Counted from the first letter of the stretch, positions 34,535 through 43,547 are shown. The stretch: 64,000 bases of DNA from Candidatus Peribacteria bacterium (GCA_943357915.1 CALRGQ010000001.1:70816-134815), one strand, 5' to 3'. The notes: generated by a model from the letters alone, not told the origin. Program-made: numbers and translations.

Positions 34535-35395
34535 ATGCCTCGTCTCTCCGTCATCATCCCTACATATCGCCGTGCCGAGATTTTGGCCGAGTGTTTGCGT
34601 AGGCTTGAATGTCAGACAATCGTCTCTGACATCGAAGTGATCATCGTCAGTGACGGCCATGATGAAAAGACATCCGCACTTTTCGCTAAGCAGACTTGGC
34701 CTATGCCGGTACGGTTTTTTGAGATCGAAAAAAGTCAGCAAGGTGCGGCGAGGAATGAGGGAATCATGCATGCAACAGGCGAGATAGTTCTTTTCATCGG
34801 TGATGATGCTTTTCTGGAACCAGATGCATGTGAAGTGCACCTTACGGTCCATCAGTCCGCAAAGACTCCGATTGCCGTTCTTGGATTTACGACGTGGGAT
34901 TCAGCAGTTGGTATCACGCCTGTCATGACATGGCTCGAAACGTCTGGGTGGCAGTTCGGATACCATGCCCTGAACCGGAGCCTGGCGACTGGTGCAGGGC
35001 CATTCATTCCGCCGAGCATCCAACATAAATTTTCCTATACGATTCACATCAGCCTTCCGCTATCAGAAGCCAAAAAAAACCTGTTTCGTACGGATGTCCA
35101 CCTCTACGGTTGGGAAGATGTTGAGTGGGGAATGCGACTAAAAAATGCCGGTGTACGCCTGTATTACGAGCCTCATGCAAAAGCTCTTCATCATCACCGT
35201 ATGACACTAGAAGATTCACTGAAGCGAATGGAAACCCTCGGGCGCTCAGCGATGGAGATTCAGAAAAAAGTTCCGGAGTTTGATCGGGTTCCGAAGGGGT
35301 GGAAGTTGCTTGCGTATCGTGTTCTTAGCCTGCTTCCGACGATGAGTGGGAAGCATCGGAAGGCTTTTTTAATAGGTTTGACGAGAGGTGCCTAA
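34535..35395 (+). CDS. Family 2 glycosyltransferase
   Basis: A 286-aa GT-A enzyme with the opening strand LSVIIPTYRRAEILAECL, the nucleotide-sugar region VIIVSDGHD, QGAARNEGI and the metal motif in FIGDDAF. A later WEDVEWGMRL block carries the catalytic ED(V/L)E-type acids. No membrane helix is seen. Likely transfers a sugar to a surface glycan precursor; donor and acceptor unknown. Confidence 0.87.
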   Translation: MPRLSVIIPTYRRAEILAECLRRLECQTIVSDIEVIIVSDGHDEKTSALFAKQTWPMPVRFFEIEKSQQGAARNEGIMHATGEIVLFIGDDAFLEPDACEVHLTVHQSAKTPIAVLGFTTWDSAVGITPVMTWLETSGWQFGYHALNRSLATGAGPFIPPSIQHKFSYTIHISLPLSEAKKNLFRTDVHLYGWEDVEWGMRLKNAGVRLYYEPHAKALHHHRMTLEDSLKRMETLGRSAMEIQKKVPEFDRVPKGWKLLAYRVLSLLPTMSGKHRKAFLIGLTRGA

Positions 35396-35538
35396 AGTAT
35401 TATTAGAAAATATTATATAAAATAGTACATTGCCCTCATCACTCATTCCGTGCTATGATGACATAACAGAATCTAATTCTAACTTTGACTATCTCATGTT
35501 GCATGAGATGGTCGCTTTCTACTTAACTGACTACGTTA

Positions 35539-35568
35539 TTTTTCACTTTTCACTTTCAATTTTTCACT
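35539..35568. repeat. Tandem TTTTCACTT repeat before nusA
   Basis: TTTTTCACTTTTCACTTTC and related units. The complementary repeat (GTGAAAAGTGAAAAGTGA) lies inside the pilus gene at 51292-51323. Confidence 0.7.
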
Positions 35569-35575
35569 CCTTTCT

Positions 35576-36778
35576 ATGCGCGCATCATTCATCGCCGCCA
35601 TTAACCAGCTCTGTGCTGAACGTAATGTCAAAGCTGACGACGTCCTCGAGGCGGTCAGGCAAGCCATCGCGACTGCATACCGTAAGGATTACGGTAATAA
35701 AGAACAGGAAATCCGCGTTGTGCTCCGTGAGGACCAAGACATGCCGAGCGTGCTTCTCATTAAAGAAGTTGTCGATGATGTGATGAACGAAAACTTTGAG
35801 ATCAGCCAGAAAGACGCACGCCGTGCGAAGCCGGACGCAGAAGTAGGAGATGAGATCGAGATCGACGTGACGCCGGTTGGTTACGGTCGCATCGCTGCAC
35901 AATCTGCAAAACAAGTCATCATCCAGAAGCTGCAGGAATCTGAGAAGCAGTCTTTGTTTGAAATGTTTAAAGATCGTGAGAATGAACTGCTGACTGCGAC
36001 TGTCACGAAAGTAGAGCCGAACTGGGTGACGCTGGAAGTGGAAGGTATGACCGTGTCTTTGCCGTGGAAAGAGCAGATCCCTGGTGAGCACTACTACACC
36101 GGAAAGCGTATCCGCGTGTACCTCGATAAAGTTGAGCTCACCGGCAAAGGACCGCAGCTCCGCATCAGTCGTACGAATGCGAGCTTGGTACGGAAACTTC
36201 TTGAGCTTGAGATTCCGGAAATCAGAAACGGCGATGTGCTCATCATGGGAATCGCGCGAGATGCCGGTATGCGCAGCAAAGTCGCGGTGAAGAGTAATGA
36301 TCCACGCATTGACCCGATTGGCGCGTGTGTTGGTCAGAAAGGCGTCCGTATTCAATCGGTCATGGAGGAGATCAACGGTGAGCGCGTGGATATGATCGAG
36401 TGGTCTGATGATCCGATCAAACTGATTTCAACTGCGCTCCAGCCTGCGTCTATTTCGGCGGTTATCATCGTGAACGGTGAGACGCATGAGGATGAAGAAG
36501 GACGGATCGTGAAGAAGCGCGCAGCGGTCTTCGTAGAAGAGGCTCAACGTCCGATGGCCATCGGAAAGAAAGGCCAGAATATCCGGCTTGCAACACAGCT
36601 GACGGGCTACGAGCTCGACATGTACAACTACGAAGAGCTCCCAGCCTTTAAGGCCAAACTTGCGGAACTGAAGGGCGAAGAAGTGGAGGTGGTGATGTTG
36701 GTGCCAGAGGGAGAAGTGGCAGGTGAAGAAGTGAAAGAAGAGCCGAAAGCTGAGGCTGAAGAGAAGAAGGCGGAGTAA
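35576..36778 (+). CDS. nusA: Transcription factor NusA
   Basis: Elongation factor that modulates pausing, termination and antitermination. The 400 residues contain the N-terminal RNA-polymerase domain, an S1 domain (about 130-200) and two KH domains with GACVGQKGVRIQSV and AIGKKGQNIRLA. The C-terminus is a short acidic Lys/Glu tail, without the AR repeats of enterobacteria. Upstream, ATCTCATG-TTG-CATGAGAT forms a hairpin in the leader. Confidence 0.95.
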   Translation: MRASFIAAINQLCAERNVKADDVLEAVRQAIATAYRKDYGNKEQEIRVVLREDQDMPSVLLIKEVVDDVMNENFEISQKDARRAKPDAEVGDEIEIDVTPVGYGRIAAQSAKQVIIQKLQESEKQSLFEMFKDRENELLTATVTKVEPNWVTLEVEGMTVSLPWKEQIPGEHYYTGKRIRVYLDKVELTGKGPQLRISRTNASLVRKLLELEIPEIRNGDVLIMGIARDAGMRSKVAVKSNDPRIDPIGACVGQKGVRIQSVMEEINGERVDMIEWSDDPIKLISTALQPASISAVIIVNGETHEDEEGRIVKKRAAVFVEEAQRPMAIGKKGQNIRLATQLTGYELDMYNYEELPAFKAKLAELKGEEVEVVMLVPEGEVAGEEVKEEPKAEAEEKKAE

Positions 36779-36779
36779 G

Positions 36780-36880
36780 CATGCTTCGAGACCCTTCGAT
36801 TACCTCAGGGCAGGCTCAACTGCGGTGCTCCTCAGCATGACAAACTACAGAAAGTAGAGACGTGCGGCGCGCGCGTCTCT
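36780..36880. repeat. Composite intergenic repeats after nusA
   Basis: A 60-base block CTTCGAGACCCTTCG...CTCAGCATGACA of a type widespread as short interspersed repeats is followed by the dispersed palindrome AGAGACGTGCG-GCG-CGCGCGTCTCT (36856-36880). Confidence 0.65.
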
Positions 36881-36911
36881 TAGAGCGGAGAATTCCAGGA
36901 ATGATTGGTAG

Positions 36912-37148
36912 TTACTGGTGGTCGTCGATCTCAAAGACGATCAGTGTATTTTCGTGGCGTATACAGAGTGCACGATACTTTTGACTAATGCGGAAATACC
37001 AAATGCCGGCACGTTTGGGTTGTCGTTTTTTCAGATGCACAGTCGCAAAATATCCTTTCTCGATAAGTGTTACTGCCTTCCGGTATTGATCCATTAAGCC
37101 CCGTTCTTGCAGATACGAGACAACGCTCTTGTCTTGTACAACATTCAT
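36912..37148 (-). CDS. RelE/ParE-type toxin
   Basis: 78-aa protein with the RelE-fold signature VHLKKRQPKRAGIWYFRISQ, a later strand YRALCIRHENTLIVFEID and a short helical N-terminus. Members cleave ribosome-bound mRNA or poison gyrase; which applies is unknown. The start overlaps the antitoxin stop by four bases (ATGA), the usual order of antitoxin then toxin. Confidence 0.75.
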   Translation of the reverse strand: MNVVQDKSVVSYLQERGLMDQYRKAVTLIEKGYFATVHLKKRQPKRAGIWYFRISQKYRALCIRHENTLIVFEIDDHQ

Positions 37149-37354
37149 ACGGATGTAAATGATCGGGGAGTCTTCTTGTAACGTTTCAGTGCATTCTTTG
37201 CTGCCGACACTCGTGCGGGCGATACGTCATCGTGCGACAATTCCTGTAGTACAACTGCTGCACCACATTGCTCAAGCGCAGCCAGAAGGTCTGAGATTGT
37301 TCCGAAGTCATGACGCTGTAACCCGATATTTTCACGAATGGTAATCGTTGTCAT
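37145..37354 (-). CDS. Putative antitoxin
   Basis: 69 aa from MTTITIRENIGLQRHDF. The track's longer start is rejected because a TATAAT box ends 7 bases before this ATG. The N-terminal strand TTITIRENI resembles ribbon-helix-helix or Phd-type antitoxin openings; the basic C-terminus (KNALKRYKKT) would meet the toxin. Likely represses its own promoter. Confidence 0.65.
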   Translation of the reverse strand: MTTITIRENIGLQRHDFGTISDLLAALEQCGAAVVLQELSHDDVSPARVSAAKNALKRYKKTPRSFTSV

Positions 37355-37408
37355 ATACATCATTATACATTTTTTCAGGGGGGATATCCACACTTTTTTG
37401 TGCTTCGT

Positions 37409-37433
37409 AGAGACGTGCGGCGCGCACGTCTCT
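37409..37433. repeat. Dispersed palindrome, perfect copy
   Basis: AGAGACGTGCG-GCG-CGCACGTCTCT is an 11-bp perfect stem followed on the plus strand by TTTTT, so it could act as a terminator. Confidence 0.8.
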
Positions 37434-37522
37434 TTTTCTTGACTTTCATTGTATTGTACTTAGTATTATGCGCTATTAATCTTCTCGCGCTTACCCAAAG
37501 ATTCTTACCCCCCCCTGTTTTT

Positions 37523-37903
37523 ATGCCACAGTTATTAGCGCGAGAAATCGGATCGCAATTTATTGAATTAGTAACCTCAAATGAAACTATTGAAGGAGGG
37601 GCACACATTCAAACACGTCTAGGTAATTTTTGGTTGGGAGGCAATCTTACCATTCTTTTCCAAAATTCCAGAGATCAATGGACGGCTTGTAACCATCATA
37701 ATCCTGCCGTTGTTGGTCTGTCGTGTGCTACCAGAGAAGCTGCTCGTGACAGTTTTTTAGAAAATCATTATCTGCAACATTGTGTGGCTGAGAACAGAAC
37801 TATGACCGACAATCAATCGTCAACATTGGTTGCTGTGCAGCAGGTGATGCATACAGCAGAAGAACCATCTAGTCCTGATCTATCTCTAGAAAATGTTCTC
37901 TAG
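37523..37903 (+). CDS. Hypothetical protein
   Basis: About 126 aa from MPQLLAREIG. The track starts at 37400 inside the palindrome; that version would add a membrane helix (LFFLTFIVLYLVLCAINLLAL) and cannot be ruled out. TTGACT at 37439 and TATTAT at 37464 are a possible promoter. Four Cys and an acidic, Ser-rich C-terminus are visible; no family recognised. Confidence 0.45.
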   Translation: MPQLLAREIGSQFIELVTSNETIEGGAHIQTRLGNFWLGGNLTILFQNSRDQWTACNHHNPAVVGLSCATREAARDSFLENHYLQHCVAENRTMTDNQSSTLVAVQQVMHTAEEPSSPDLSLENVL

Positions 37904-37958
37904 AATCTCTGGACGAGGGTTTATTGGAGTGTCTCTACCTCAGCCTGAATTCTGAGGT

Positions 37959-40199
37959 ATGCTCCCTGTAATGACATTGCCGCCTCTTAACTTATTGGTT
38001 TTAGATACCGAAACAACGGGCTTTGTGCCGAAGGTGCATCATGTGATGGAGTATGCGTGTTCGGTGATCGAGAAGGGGAAGGTCGTGAAGGAATACGAGC
38101 AATTACTGGAGCTGCCTGAAGGATCGGAGATTCCGCAGGCTGTGCAGGTGCTTACACGCATTCGTCCGGAAGATTTGATTGACCAACCGACATTTGAGAA
38201 AGCGTTGCCAGCCATGCAAGCATTGTTGGGTGATGATACGATTATCGTTGGGCAGAATGTGAAGTTTGATCTAGGGATGCTCAAAGGCGAGGGGTGGGAT
38301 CTGACGGATCGTCCGTGGATCGATACATCGATGCTCGCATCACTGGTTTTTCCGGAGATTGAAAGTTATTCACTTGGGTACATAAGTTCTGTATTGAACC
38401 TGAATCACTCGCCACCACATCGTGCACTTGGTGATGTACGAGCAACGCTGGAATTACTGGGTAAATGCTGGGAACGGCTTAGTGAACTTACACCAAAACA
38501 AGTCACGCGTTTCAATGAATTCTCACTCCGTGGCCCGGAAGGCTATCGGCGAATTTTTGGCGTCCTGAAGGGCTCCGGAAAAAGTACACCGACGTGGATA
38601 ACAGCCGGAAAAAAGATTGGAAAATTACCAAAAGCGCTTTCCGTGGTGTTGCCCGAGAAAGGCAAAGTTCAGCTGACGGAAGAGCCGCTTGATCCAGCAT
38701 TCGTTCCTGCAATTCTCGCAGGGCTTAAAGATACTGTCTGGCTTGCGGTCAAAAATATTGAAGCTACAGCAAAAAAACTCCCGCCTTCCGACATGTTCAC
38801 TGTTCTGTATCCGCCTGAGTTTGTCCTGTCTGAAGCTGCACGTGAGAAATTTTTCATGCAAACCGAATTTGCGGGTGATGAGCTGACACTTGCGATGAAA
38901 CTAGAGCTCTATCCAGCGGTCGTGCGTTCAGATCTTCCGTTGCATGGCGAAGAGTATGCCATCTTTACTGGCAAGCTGGCATGCACGGCTGCGAGTCCTG
39001 AGTACAAGATTCTCAAAGACAAGGCCGCGCATGGTTCGGCCATTCTGAGTCATCAGCATCTGCTCACGAGTGCACTTGCTGCTGAGCCTGCGCTTCCCGA
39101 AGGTCTCTCACTCGTCATCGACGATGCTTCAATGTTGGAAGACACCGCAACGACCGCCTTTGCGTGGTTCTGCATGATGGGCAGCTTGCGTGCTGCTTCG
39201 CAGGGCAATGCAGTCCTGACCAAGTGTGCAGACTTGATCGAACTCTGGGCTGAGCGTATTCGGGCTGACATGGATCTGCGGTATTTGGCTCCGTCGGATC
39301 TTGAATCACGCGATAGCACGGAACTTAAAAAAACGATTGCCGAAGTTCTGGCCACTGATCTGCCTCCACAGGCGAAACTACCACTTGAGCATTTGCTGCT
39401 TATTTTAGATCCTACGAATCTTCCCGGTCGTATCACGTGGATTGAAGCGATGCCCGATGGCAGTAAGATCATCAAATCAGTTCCTGAGGACATCGGTTCA
39501 CTGATGGCGAAGCATGTATACGCTAACTATCCGACGACACTTCTGATTCCTCCGGATAGCCAGGAAGATCTTCAGCCGATTGTGCCGAATGCGGTGCAGA
39601 CTGTTATAGAGCGTGGCGCTCTACCTGAGTCAGGACTGAATATCAGGCTACCGATTGGCACGAATCTTGAGATGATTTTTAAAAAGCCTGAAGGAAAAAC
39701 GATTGTCTTAGTCTCGAGCAAACGGACGATCGAAGATATTTACGTCAAGCATGCCGAGCGGCTGGAAGCCGAAGGCGTGGCGCTTATTTGCCAAGGATTC
39801 AATGGCGGACAGGGTCGCATGCGCGCGGAGTTTCATCGTGCAAAATCTCCGGCATTTTTGGTGATGACGCCGTGGACATTTGAAGCCGTGGAACTTCCGC
39901 CAGACACTGTCGATAGGCTCATTCTGCAGGTTCTTCCATTTGATCACCCCTCACATGCCGTTATCGGTCGTCGTGCAGGGCGTTATCGTGATCCCTTTTC
40001 AGATTATTCGTTGCCGCGGCTGAAACACCGGTTGTTTCGGTTACTTCGTACATTTCGGCGGCATGCCAAAACAGGCGCAACAGTTGATATTTTGGATGAT
40101 CGATTACGAACAAAACCGTATGGTCGTGAGGTCACGGCGTATCTTCTGTCGTTTGGTTCTAAGAAGGCAGAGCAGCCATCGCAGATGTCGTTTTTGTGA
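37959..40199 (+). CDS. DEDDh exonuclease fused to a degenerate DinG-like helicase
   Basis: 746 aa. Residues 1-180 form a DnaQ-like 3'-5' exonuclease: VLDTETTG, GQNVKFDLGML and PPHRALGDVRAT supply the acidic residues and His. The rest has the outline of DinG/XPD helicases: a DDAS box in VIDDASML, VLVSSKRTIEDIY and a C-terminal block DRLILQVLPFDHPSH...TVDILDDRLRTKPYG. The Walker A loop at the usual site and the arginine-finger motif (here FRLLRTF) are poorly kept, so ATPase activity is doubtful. Firmicute DinG proteins have the same exonuclease fusion. A 7-bp hairpin ends right at the start codon. Confidence 0.72.
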   Translation: MLPVMTLPPLNLLVLDTETTGFVPKVHHVMEYACSVIEKGKVVKEYEQLLELPEGSEIPQAVQVLTRIRPEDLIDQPTFEKALPAMQALLGDDTIIVGQNVKFDLGMLKGEGWDLTDRPWIDTSMLASLVFPEIESYSLGYISSVLNLNHSPPHRALGDVRATLELLGKCWERLSELTPKQVTRFNEFSLRGPEGYRRIFGVLKGSGKSTPTWITAGKKIGKLPKALSVVLPEKGKVQLTEEPLDPAFVPAILAGLKDTVWLAVKNIEATAKKLPPSDMFTVLYPPEFVLSEAAREKFFMQTEFAGDELTLAMKLELYPAVVRSDLPLHGEEYAIFTGKLACTAASPEYKILKDKAAHGSAILSHQHLLTSALAAEPALPEGLSLVIDDASMLEDTATTAFAWFCMMGSLRAASQGNAVLTKCADLIELWAERIRADMDLRYLAPSDLESRDSTELKKTIAEVLATDLPPQAKLPLEHLLLILDPTNLPGRITWIEAMPDGSKIIKSVPEDIGSLMAKHVYANYPTTLLIPPDSQEDLQPIVPNAVQTVIERGALPESGLNIRLPIGTNLEMIFKKPEGKTIVLVSSKRTIEDIYVKHAERLEAEGVALICQGFNGGQGRMRAEFHRAKSPAFLVMTPWTFEAVELPPDTVDRLILQVLPFDHPSHAVIGRRAGRYRDPFSDYSLPRLKHRLFRLLRTFRRHAKTGATVDILDDRLRTKPYGREVTAYLLSFGSKKAEQPSQMSFL

Positions 40200-40282
40200 C
40201 CAAGATGCGATTTGCGAATCGCAGCTGCGGGGAAAAATGGGCATATAAGAAAAAATGGCACATCAGAAGGTTCGATGCGTTT

Positions 40283-41677
40283 TTAATCTGCTCCTCGTCC
40301 AAACAACACCACAAACACCGTTCGCCATAAAATCCACAGATCCAACATCAGCGACCAATCCTCGATGTATCGCATATCAAATGCTACTTCTTCTTCAAAT
40401 GGCAGATTGGATCGGCCGGAAATCTGGGCGAGGCCGGTGACGCCGGGGCGAACCGTGAATACGCGACGATGATGCAACGCGTATTTTTCGACTTCACTCG
40501 GCAAGTGTGGGCGTGGCCCGATCAGCGACAGCTGACCTAACACAACGTTCACGAGCTGTGGCAATTCATCGATGCTATAACGGCGCAAGAATCGTCCAAT
40601 CGGTGTCACGCGCGGGTCATTTTTTATTTTAAATAGCGGTCCGTCGGTGCGGTGGCTTCGGTCTTTTAGTTCCTGCTTTTGCAGGTCGGCGTCGCGGCAC
40701 ATTGAGCGGAATTTAAGCAGCGGGATCAGAGTTTTGCCGTATTGCCCGACGCGCGTACTGACATAGAAAATCGGCCAGCCGCAGGTCAGAAGAATAAGTA
40801 TTGCTATCAGTAGCAGTAACGGCGAAAGCAGAATCAGGAGGATAAGTCCCAAGAAAAAATCGATCAGACGTTTAAGAACTCTGCCCCAACCGTCGAGCGG
40901 TGTCGGTTCAAACTTCAGTATCGGGACCAAACCGATGGAGCTGATGCTGAGGCGCTCGGGAACATCCGCGAAGACCGGTGGCACGTAGGCGTATCCGACT
41001 TGGTGACTGCGGCAGTAATCAATGAGTGCGGATGTATCGGCACTGCTTGGGTTTGCATCGGTGTGTAGCACAAGGTCGATCGGATTTTTTTCGTGCAGTG
41101 TTGTGACGTCATGAACCTGTGCCGCGTGACCGAGAAATCGGTACCGAACATCATGTCGTACGTCTTTACTGACGGACTCCGGAAGTCCGCTGCTGCCACA
41201 GGAAATAACTGTGCGTATACCGATGCCGGATTTCAACAATCGGCGTTGGAACAGAATGACTGCCGTACGGCAGGTGAGTGCGAAGAATGTCAGGAAAATA
41301 GTTGATTGGATCAGCAGCACGCGTGAGAAAAATAGCTGCCGCTGGATCATGAAGAACCACGCCATGATGAGCGCAACCCATAAGATGGACCCTACGATTG
41401 TTCGCCAAAGCTCTCTCCAGGGACCAAGTGTTGTACGGAGCGAATACAGTCTGAGGATTGCAGCAATGGCAATGTATCCGACGATCGCAGGTAGGACGAA
41501 GCTGGTGAGATAGTAGTCGAAAGGAGGCAGGGAGCTCTGTTGTGACAAGAGCTGCATGCCTGGCAGCAGATCAATATTCGCTTCTCGTAGTCGGTACGCA
41601 AGCACGAGAGCCGCGAGAGCAGCAAGTGCATCAAGCGGAATGCGTGCAAGGCCGAAGAGGATCTCGGAGCGTTTCAC
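40283..41677 (-). CDS. Polyprenyl-phosphate sugar transferase (WcaJ/PssY type)
   Basis: 464-aa membrane enzyme that starts a surface polysaccharide by transferring a sugar phosphate to undecaprenyl phosphate. Four N-terminal membrane helices, a nucleotide-binding-like middle, then the catalytic domain: a membrane helix, KFRSM, FKIKNDPRVTPIGRFLR, SIDELPQL and LSLIGPRP, RPGVTGLAQI. Start is GTG, 8 bases after a TATACT box. Could supply the lipid-linked glycan for the flippase at 15.3 kb. Confidence 0.92.
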   Translation of the reverse strand: MKRSEILFGLARIPLDALAALAALVLAYRLREANIDLLPGMQLLSQQSSLPPFDYYLTSFVLPAIVGYIAIAAILRLYSLRTTLGPWRELWRTIVGSILWVALIMAWFFMIQRQLFFSRVLLIQSTIFLTFFALTCRTAVILFQRRLLKSGIGIRTVISCGSSGLPESVSKDVRHDVRYRFLGHAAQVHDVTTLHEKNPIDLVLHTDANPSSADTSALIDYCRSHQVGYAYVPPVFADVPERLSISSIGLVPILKFEPTPLDGWGRVLKRLIDFFLGLILLILLSPLLLLIAILILLTCGWPIFYVSTRVGQYGKTLIPLLKFRSMCRDADLQKQELKDRSHRTDGPLFKIKNDPRVTPIGRFLRRYSIDELPQLVNVVLGQLSLIGPRPHLPSEVEKYALHHRRVFTVRPGVTGLAQISGRSNLPFEEEVAFDMRYIEDWSLMLDLWILWRTVFVVLFGRGAD

Positions 41678-41720
41678 TGCCTCACAGTATACGCAAAACA
41701 GGCCGATCGCAGCCTGCTTT

Positions 41721-42098
41721 ATGTCCTGCTCTCCGTACGCCGGATTCTGTTCGTCCCGCTTGCGCGAGAGAGATGATCATCTATCTAGTCCGTAAATTGC
41801 TCTACGGATCCAGCGGAGGGGCAACCGGTCTCACGGAACCATGAGAGATTCCAATCGCCCAATTCCTCCTTGCAGCACCTAGAGTTTGCCAAGTCCCTTG
41901 CGGGGTCCTCCGTTCAAGCCGGAGGCGTTTCACATGCCCTTGCGGGCTCGTCTCTGTGGCACTGGTCCTCACGTGTCTTTACCTGATATGTGACACGTGG
42001 GTGGGCGTTACCCACTAAGCGTTCCATTGCTGTCCGGACGTTCCTCCTCGACTTCGCTTTGCAGCTACGCCGAGGCGATCATCGAAAGAGCAGGACAG
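41721..42098 (-). ncRNA. rnpB: RNase P RNA
   Basis: The minus strand shows the conserved core: GAGGAACGTCCGGACAGC near the 5' part, GTGCCACAGAGACGAG, GGTGCTGCAAGG, then ACTAGATAGATGAT and GACGAACAGAATCCGGCGTA near the 3' end. Terminal stem P1 is GTCCTGCTCT/AGAGCAGGAC, which fixes the ends near 42097 and 41723. About 378 nt, bacterial type A size. A short stem CAGGC/GCCTG with four T follows the 3' end. Confidence 0.93.
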
Positions 42099-42100
42099 CC

Positions 42101-42129
42101 AGTATCGTCCTTTTGGCTTGGTACTGCAA
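42101..42129 (-). promoter_or_regulatory. rnpB promoter
   Basis: Minus-strand TTGCAG, 17 bases, GATACT, placing the start at the first bases of stem P1. Confidence 0.7.
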
Positions 42130-42194
42130 CTAACTCGCGGGCTTTTTTCATAGGCATAACGCCTCTATACTCGCGTTTGGTCCTGAACATCCGG

Positions 42195-42269
42195 GCCGCC
42201 TTAGCTCAGCGGTAGAGCAACGCACTTGTAATGCGTGGGTCGAGAGTTCAATTCTCTCAGGCGGCTCCA
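42195..42269 (+). tRNA. tRNA-Thr (TGT), CCA encoded
   Basis: All arms pair: acceptor GCCGCCT/AGGCGGC, D stem GCTC/GAGC, anticodon stem ACGCA/TGCGT with loop CTTGTAA, T stem GAGAG/CTCTC with loop TTCAATT. Anticodon TGT reads ACA. The 3' CCA is encoded. Divergent from rnpB. Its last 21 bases recur at 43757. Confidence 0.97.
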
Positions 42270-42270
42270 A
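42250..42270 (+). repeat. Direct repeat, proximal copy (tRNA-Thr 3' end)
   Basis: AATTCTCTCAGGCGGCTCCA plus A, identical over 21 bases to 43757-43777. Position within a tRNA 3' end is typical of an attachment site. Confidence 0.85.
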
Positions 42271-42348
42271 GATTTAACATCAACATCACAAGAGCTATCC
42301 TTAAAGAAAAGAACGTTATCCGTCAGAACAATTCGTTCGCCTCATACT

Positions 42349-43437
42349 CTATGCCGCCAACCAGTATCGCGCATGGCGTCGTTTCCCGGTTTTACGGAGA
42401 ATCCCAAGGTTCACCAATTTCTGTAAATCTCGTGTGGCAGTCGCACGCTTGGCTTTTGTGATGGCGATGTACTTTCCAGCGCTGAGCCCGCCGACAAAGC
42501 CCTCTGGTTCTGCTTCGAAGAGTCTATCAATCACTTTCTTCTGGCGCTCGTTCAATTCCGAAAAATATTTACCGTAGAGCGCAGCTTTCTGCAGAATGCC
42601 TTCGATGGAAGAGAGAACGTACTTCTTCGCTGTGATGAGCGTCTTACCAAAGGTGAGGAGCCAATCGGTGATCTCCAAATTCTGGTTATTTCGCTTCAGT
42701 GCGTCATAATACGTCGATTTCTTTATGGCGATTTGCCGTGATACTCCGCTAAGAGCGGGGGCTCCAGCAGATTGAGAGAGTGCTTTCTCAACGAGAGCTC
42801 TTGCCATGCGTCCGTTCCCATCCTCGTAGGGATGAATGGAGACGGCGTACAGGTGAGCTATGCCCGCTCTTGTCAGCGGTGGAAGCGTCTTGAGGGAACC
42901 ATTGAACCATCGGATGAATTCCTTCATGTACCTCGGCACCCCCTTTGAGGGAGGGGCTTCAAAATGCACCGTCTCATTTCCGATTCCACCAGATACAATC
43001 TGCATAGGATCTTCGTGTATACGATAGGAACCGATGCGTTCCAAATCCGTTCTTCCCTGCATCAGAGCGGCGTTCCACCCATCAAGTTCACGTTTCGTCA
43101 GCGGAGACTCATAGTCTTGGTACACCGCCATAATCATTTCTGCCATACCCGCCTCGGCAGGCTGCAGATTTCTTTTAACGGTCGAGAGCCCCAACTTGCG
43201 TCGAATAGACGACTGCACGCTGTCCCGATCAAGTAGTTCGCCTTCGATTTCAGCGGTTTTCACCCCTTCCGTACTGAGGATCTGCACGATGATCTGATTT
43301 CTATCCTGTTCTTCCAGATGCTTCATCGCACCTGTCACTGTACCCAGAAGATGAGCAAATTCTCGTTCCAACGGCTCCATTTTTCCCGTGTCGTAGGTGA
43401 AGTTCGGCCAATGTTTCTGCTGCCAATTCCAGGGCAT
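42349..43437 (-). CDS. Fic family protein with DUF4172-like N-terminus
   Basis: 362 aa. It opens MPWNWQQKHWPNFTYD, as in Fic proteins with a DUF4172 N-terminal domain. The active-site motif HPYEDGNGRMAR is near residue 201 and an inhibitory-type AEIEGE motif lies in the N-terminal part. The C-terminal 70 residues resemble a winged helix (AITKAKRATATRDLQKL). It lies inside a segment bounded by copies of the tRNA-Thr 3' end. Two equally spaced palindromes just upstream are likely operators. Confidence 0.88.
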   Translation of the reverse strand: MPWNWQQKHWPNFTYDTGKMEPLEREFAHLLGTVTGAMKHLEEQDRNQIIVQILSTEGVKTAEIEGELLDRDSVQSSIRRKLGLSTVKRNLQPAEAGMAEMIMAVYQDYESPLTKRELDGWNAALMQGRTDLERIGSYRIHEDPMQIVSGGIGNETVHFEAPPSKGVPRYMKEFIRWFNGSLKTLPPLTRAGIAHLYAVSIHPYEDGNGRMARALVEKALSQSAGAPALSGVSRQIAIKKSTYYDALKRNNQNLEITDWLLTFGKTLITAKKYVLSSIEGILQKAALYGKYFSELNERQKKVIDRLFEAEPEGFVGGLSAGKYIAITKAKRATATRDLQKLVNLGILRKTGKRRHARYWLAA

Positions 43438-43439
43438 GG

Positions 43440-43512
43440 TGAGCTATAGGGAAAGATTCTATAGCTCATATTATCAGAAATTATGAGCTAATGAAAGGCT
43501 ATCTATAGCTCA
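43440..43512. promoter_or_regulatory. Two palindromic operators upstream of the Fic gene
   Basis: Pair 1 is TGAGCTATAG-9 bases-CTATAGCTCA (43440-43468). Pair 2 is TGAGCTAATG-9 bases-CTATAGCTCA (43484-43512). Centres are 44 bases apart, about four helical turns. A GATAAT-type -10 lies between them on the minus strand. Confidence 0.7.
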
Positions 43513-43547
43513 GTTGGTTCCTGGTAAGCTCTAGTATCCTGCTCCAT

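Noticed and set aside
36780-36850. CRISPR-like or regulatory RNA after nusA
   Set aside because: Single-unit interspersed repeat without regular spacing.
38560-38600. GSGKST in the exonuclease/DinG-like protein as a Walker A motif
   Set aside because: It lies without the preceding strand and following helix expected of a P-loop and is followed by PTW; treated as chance.
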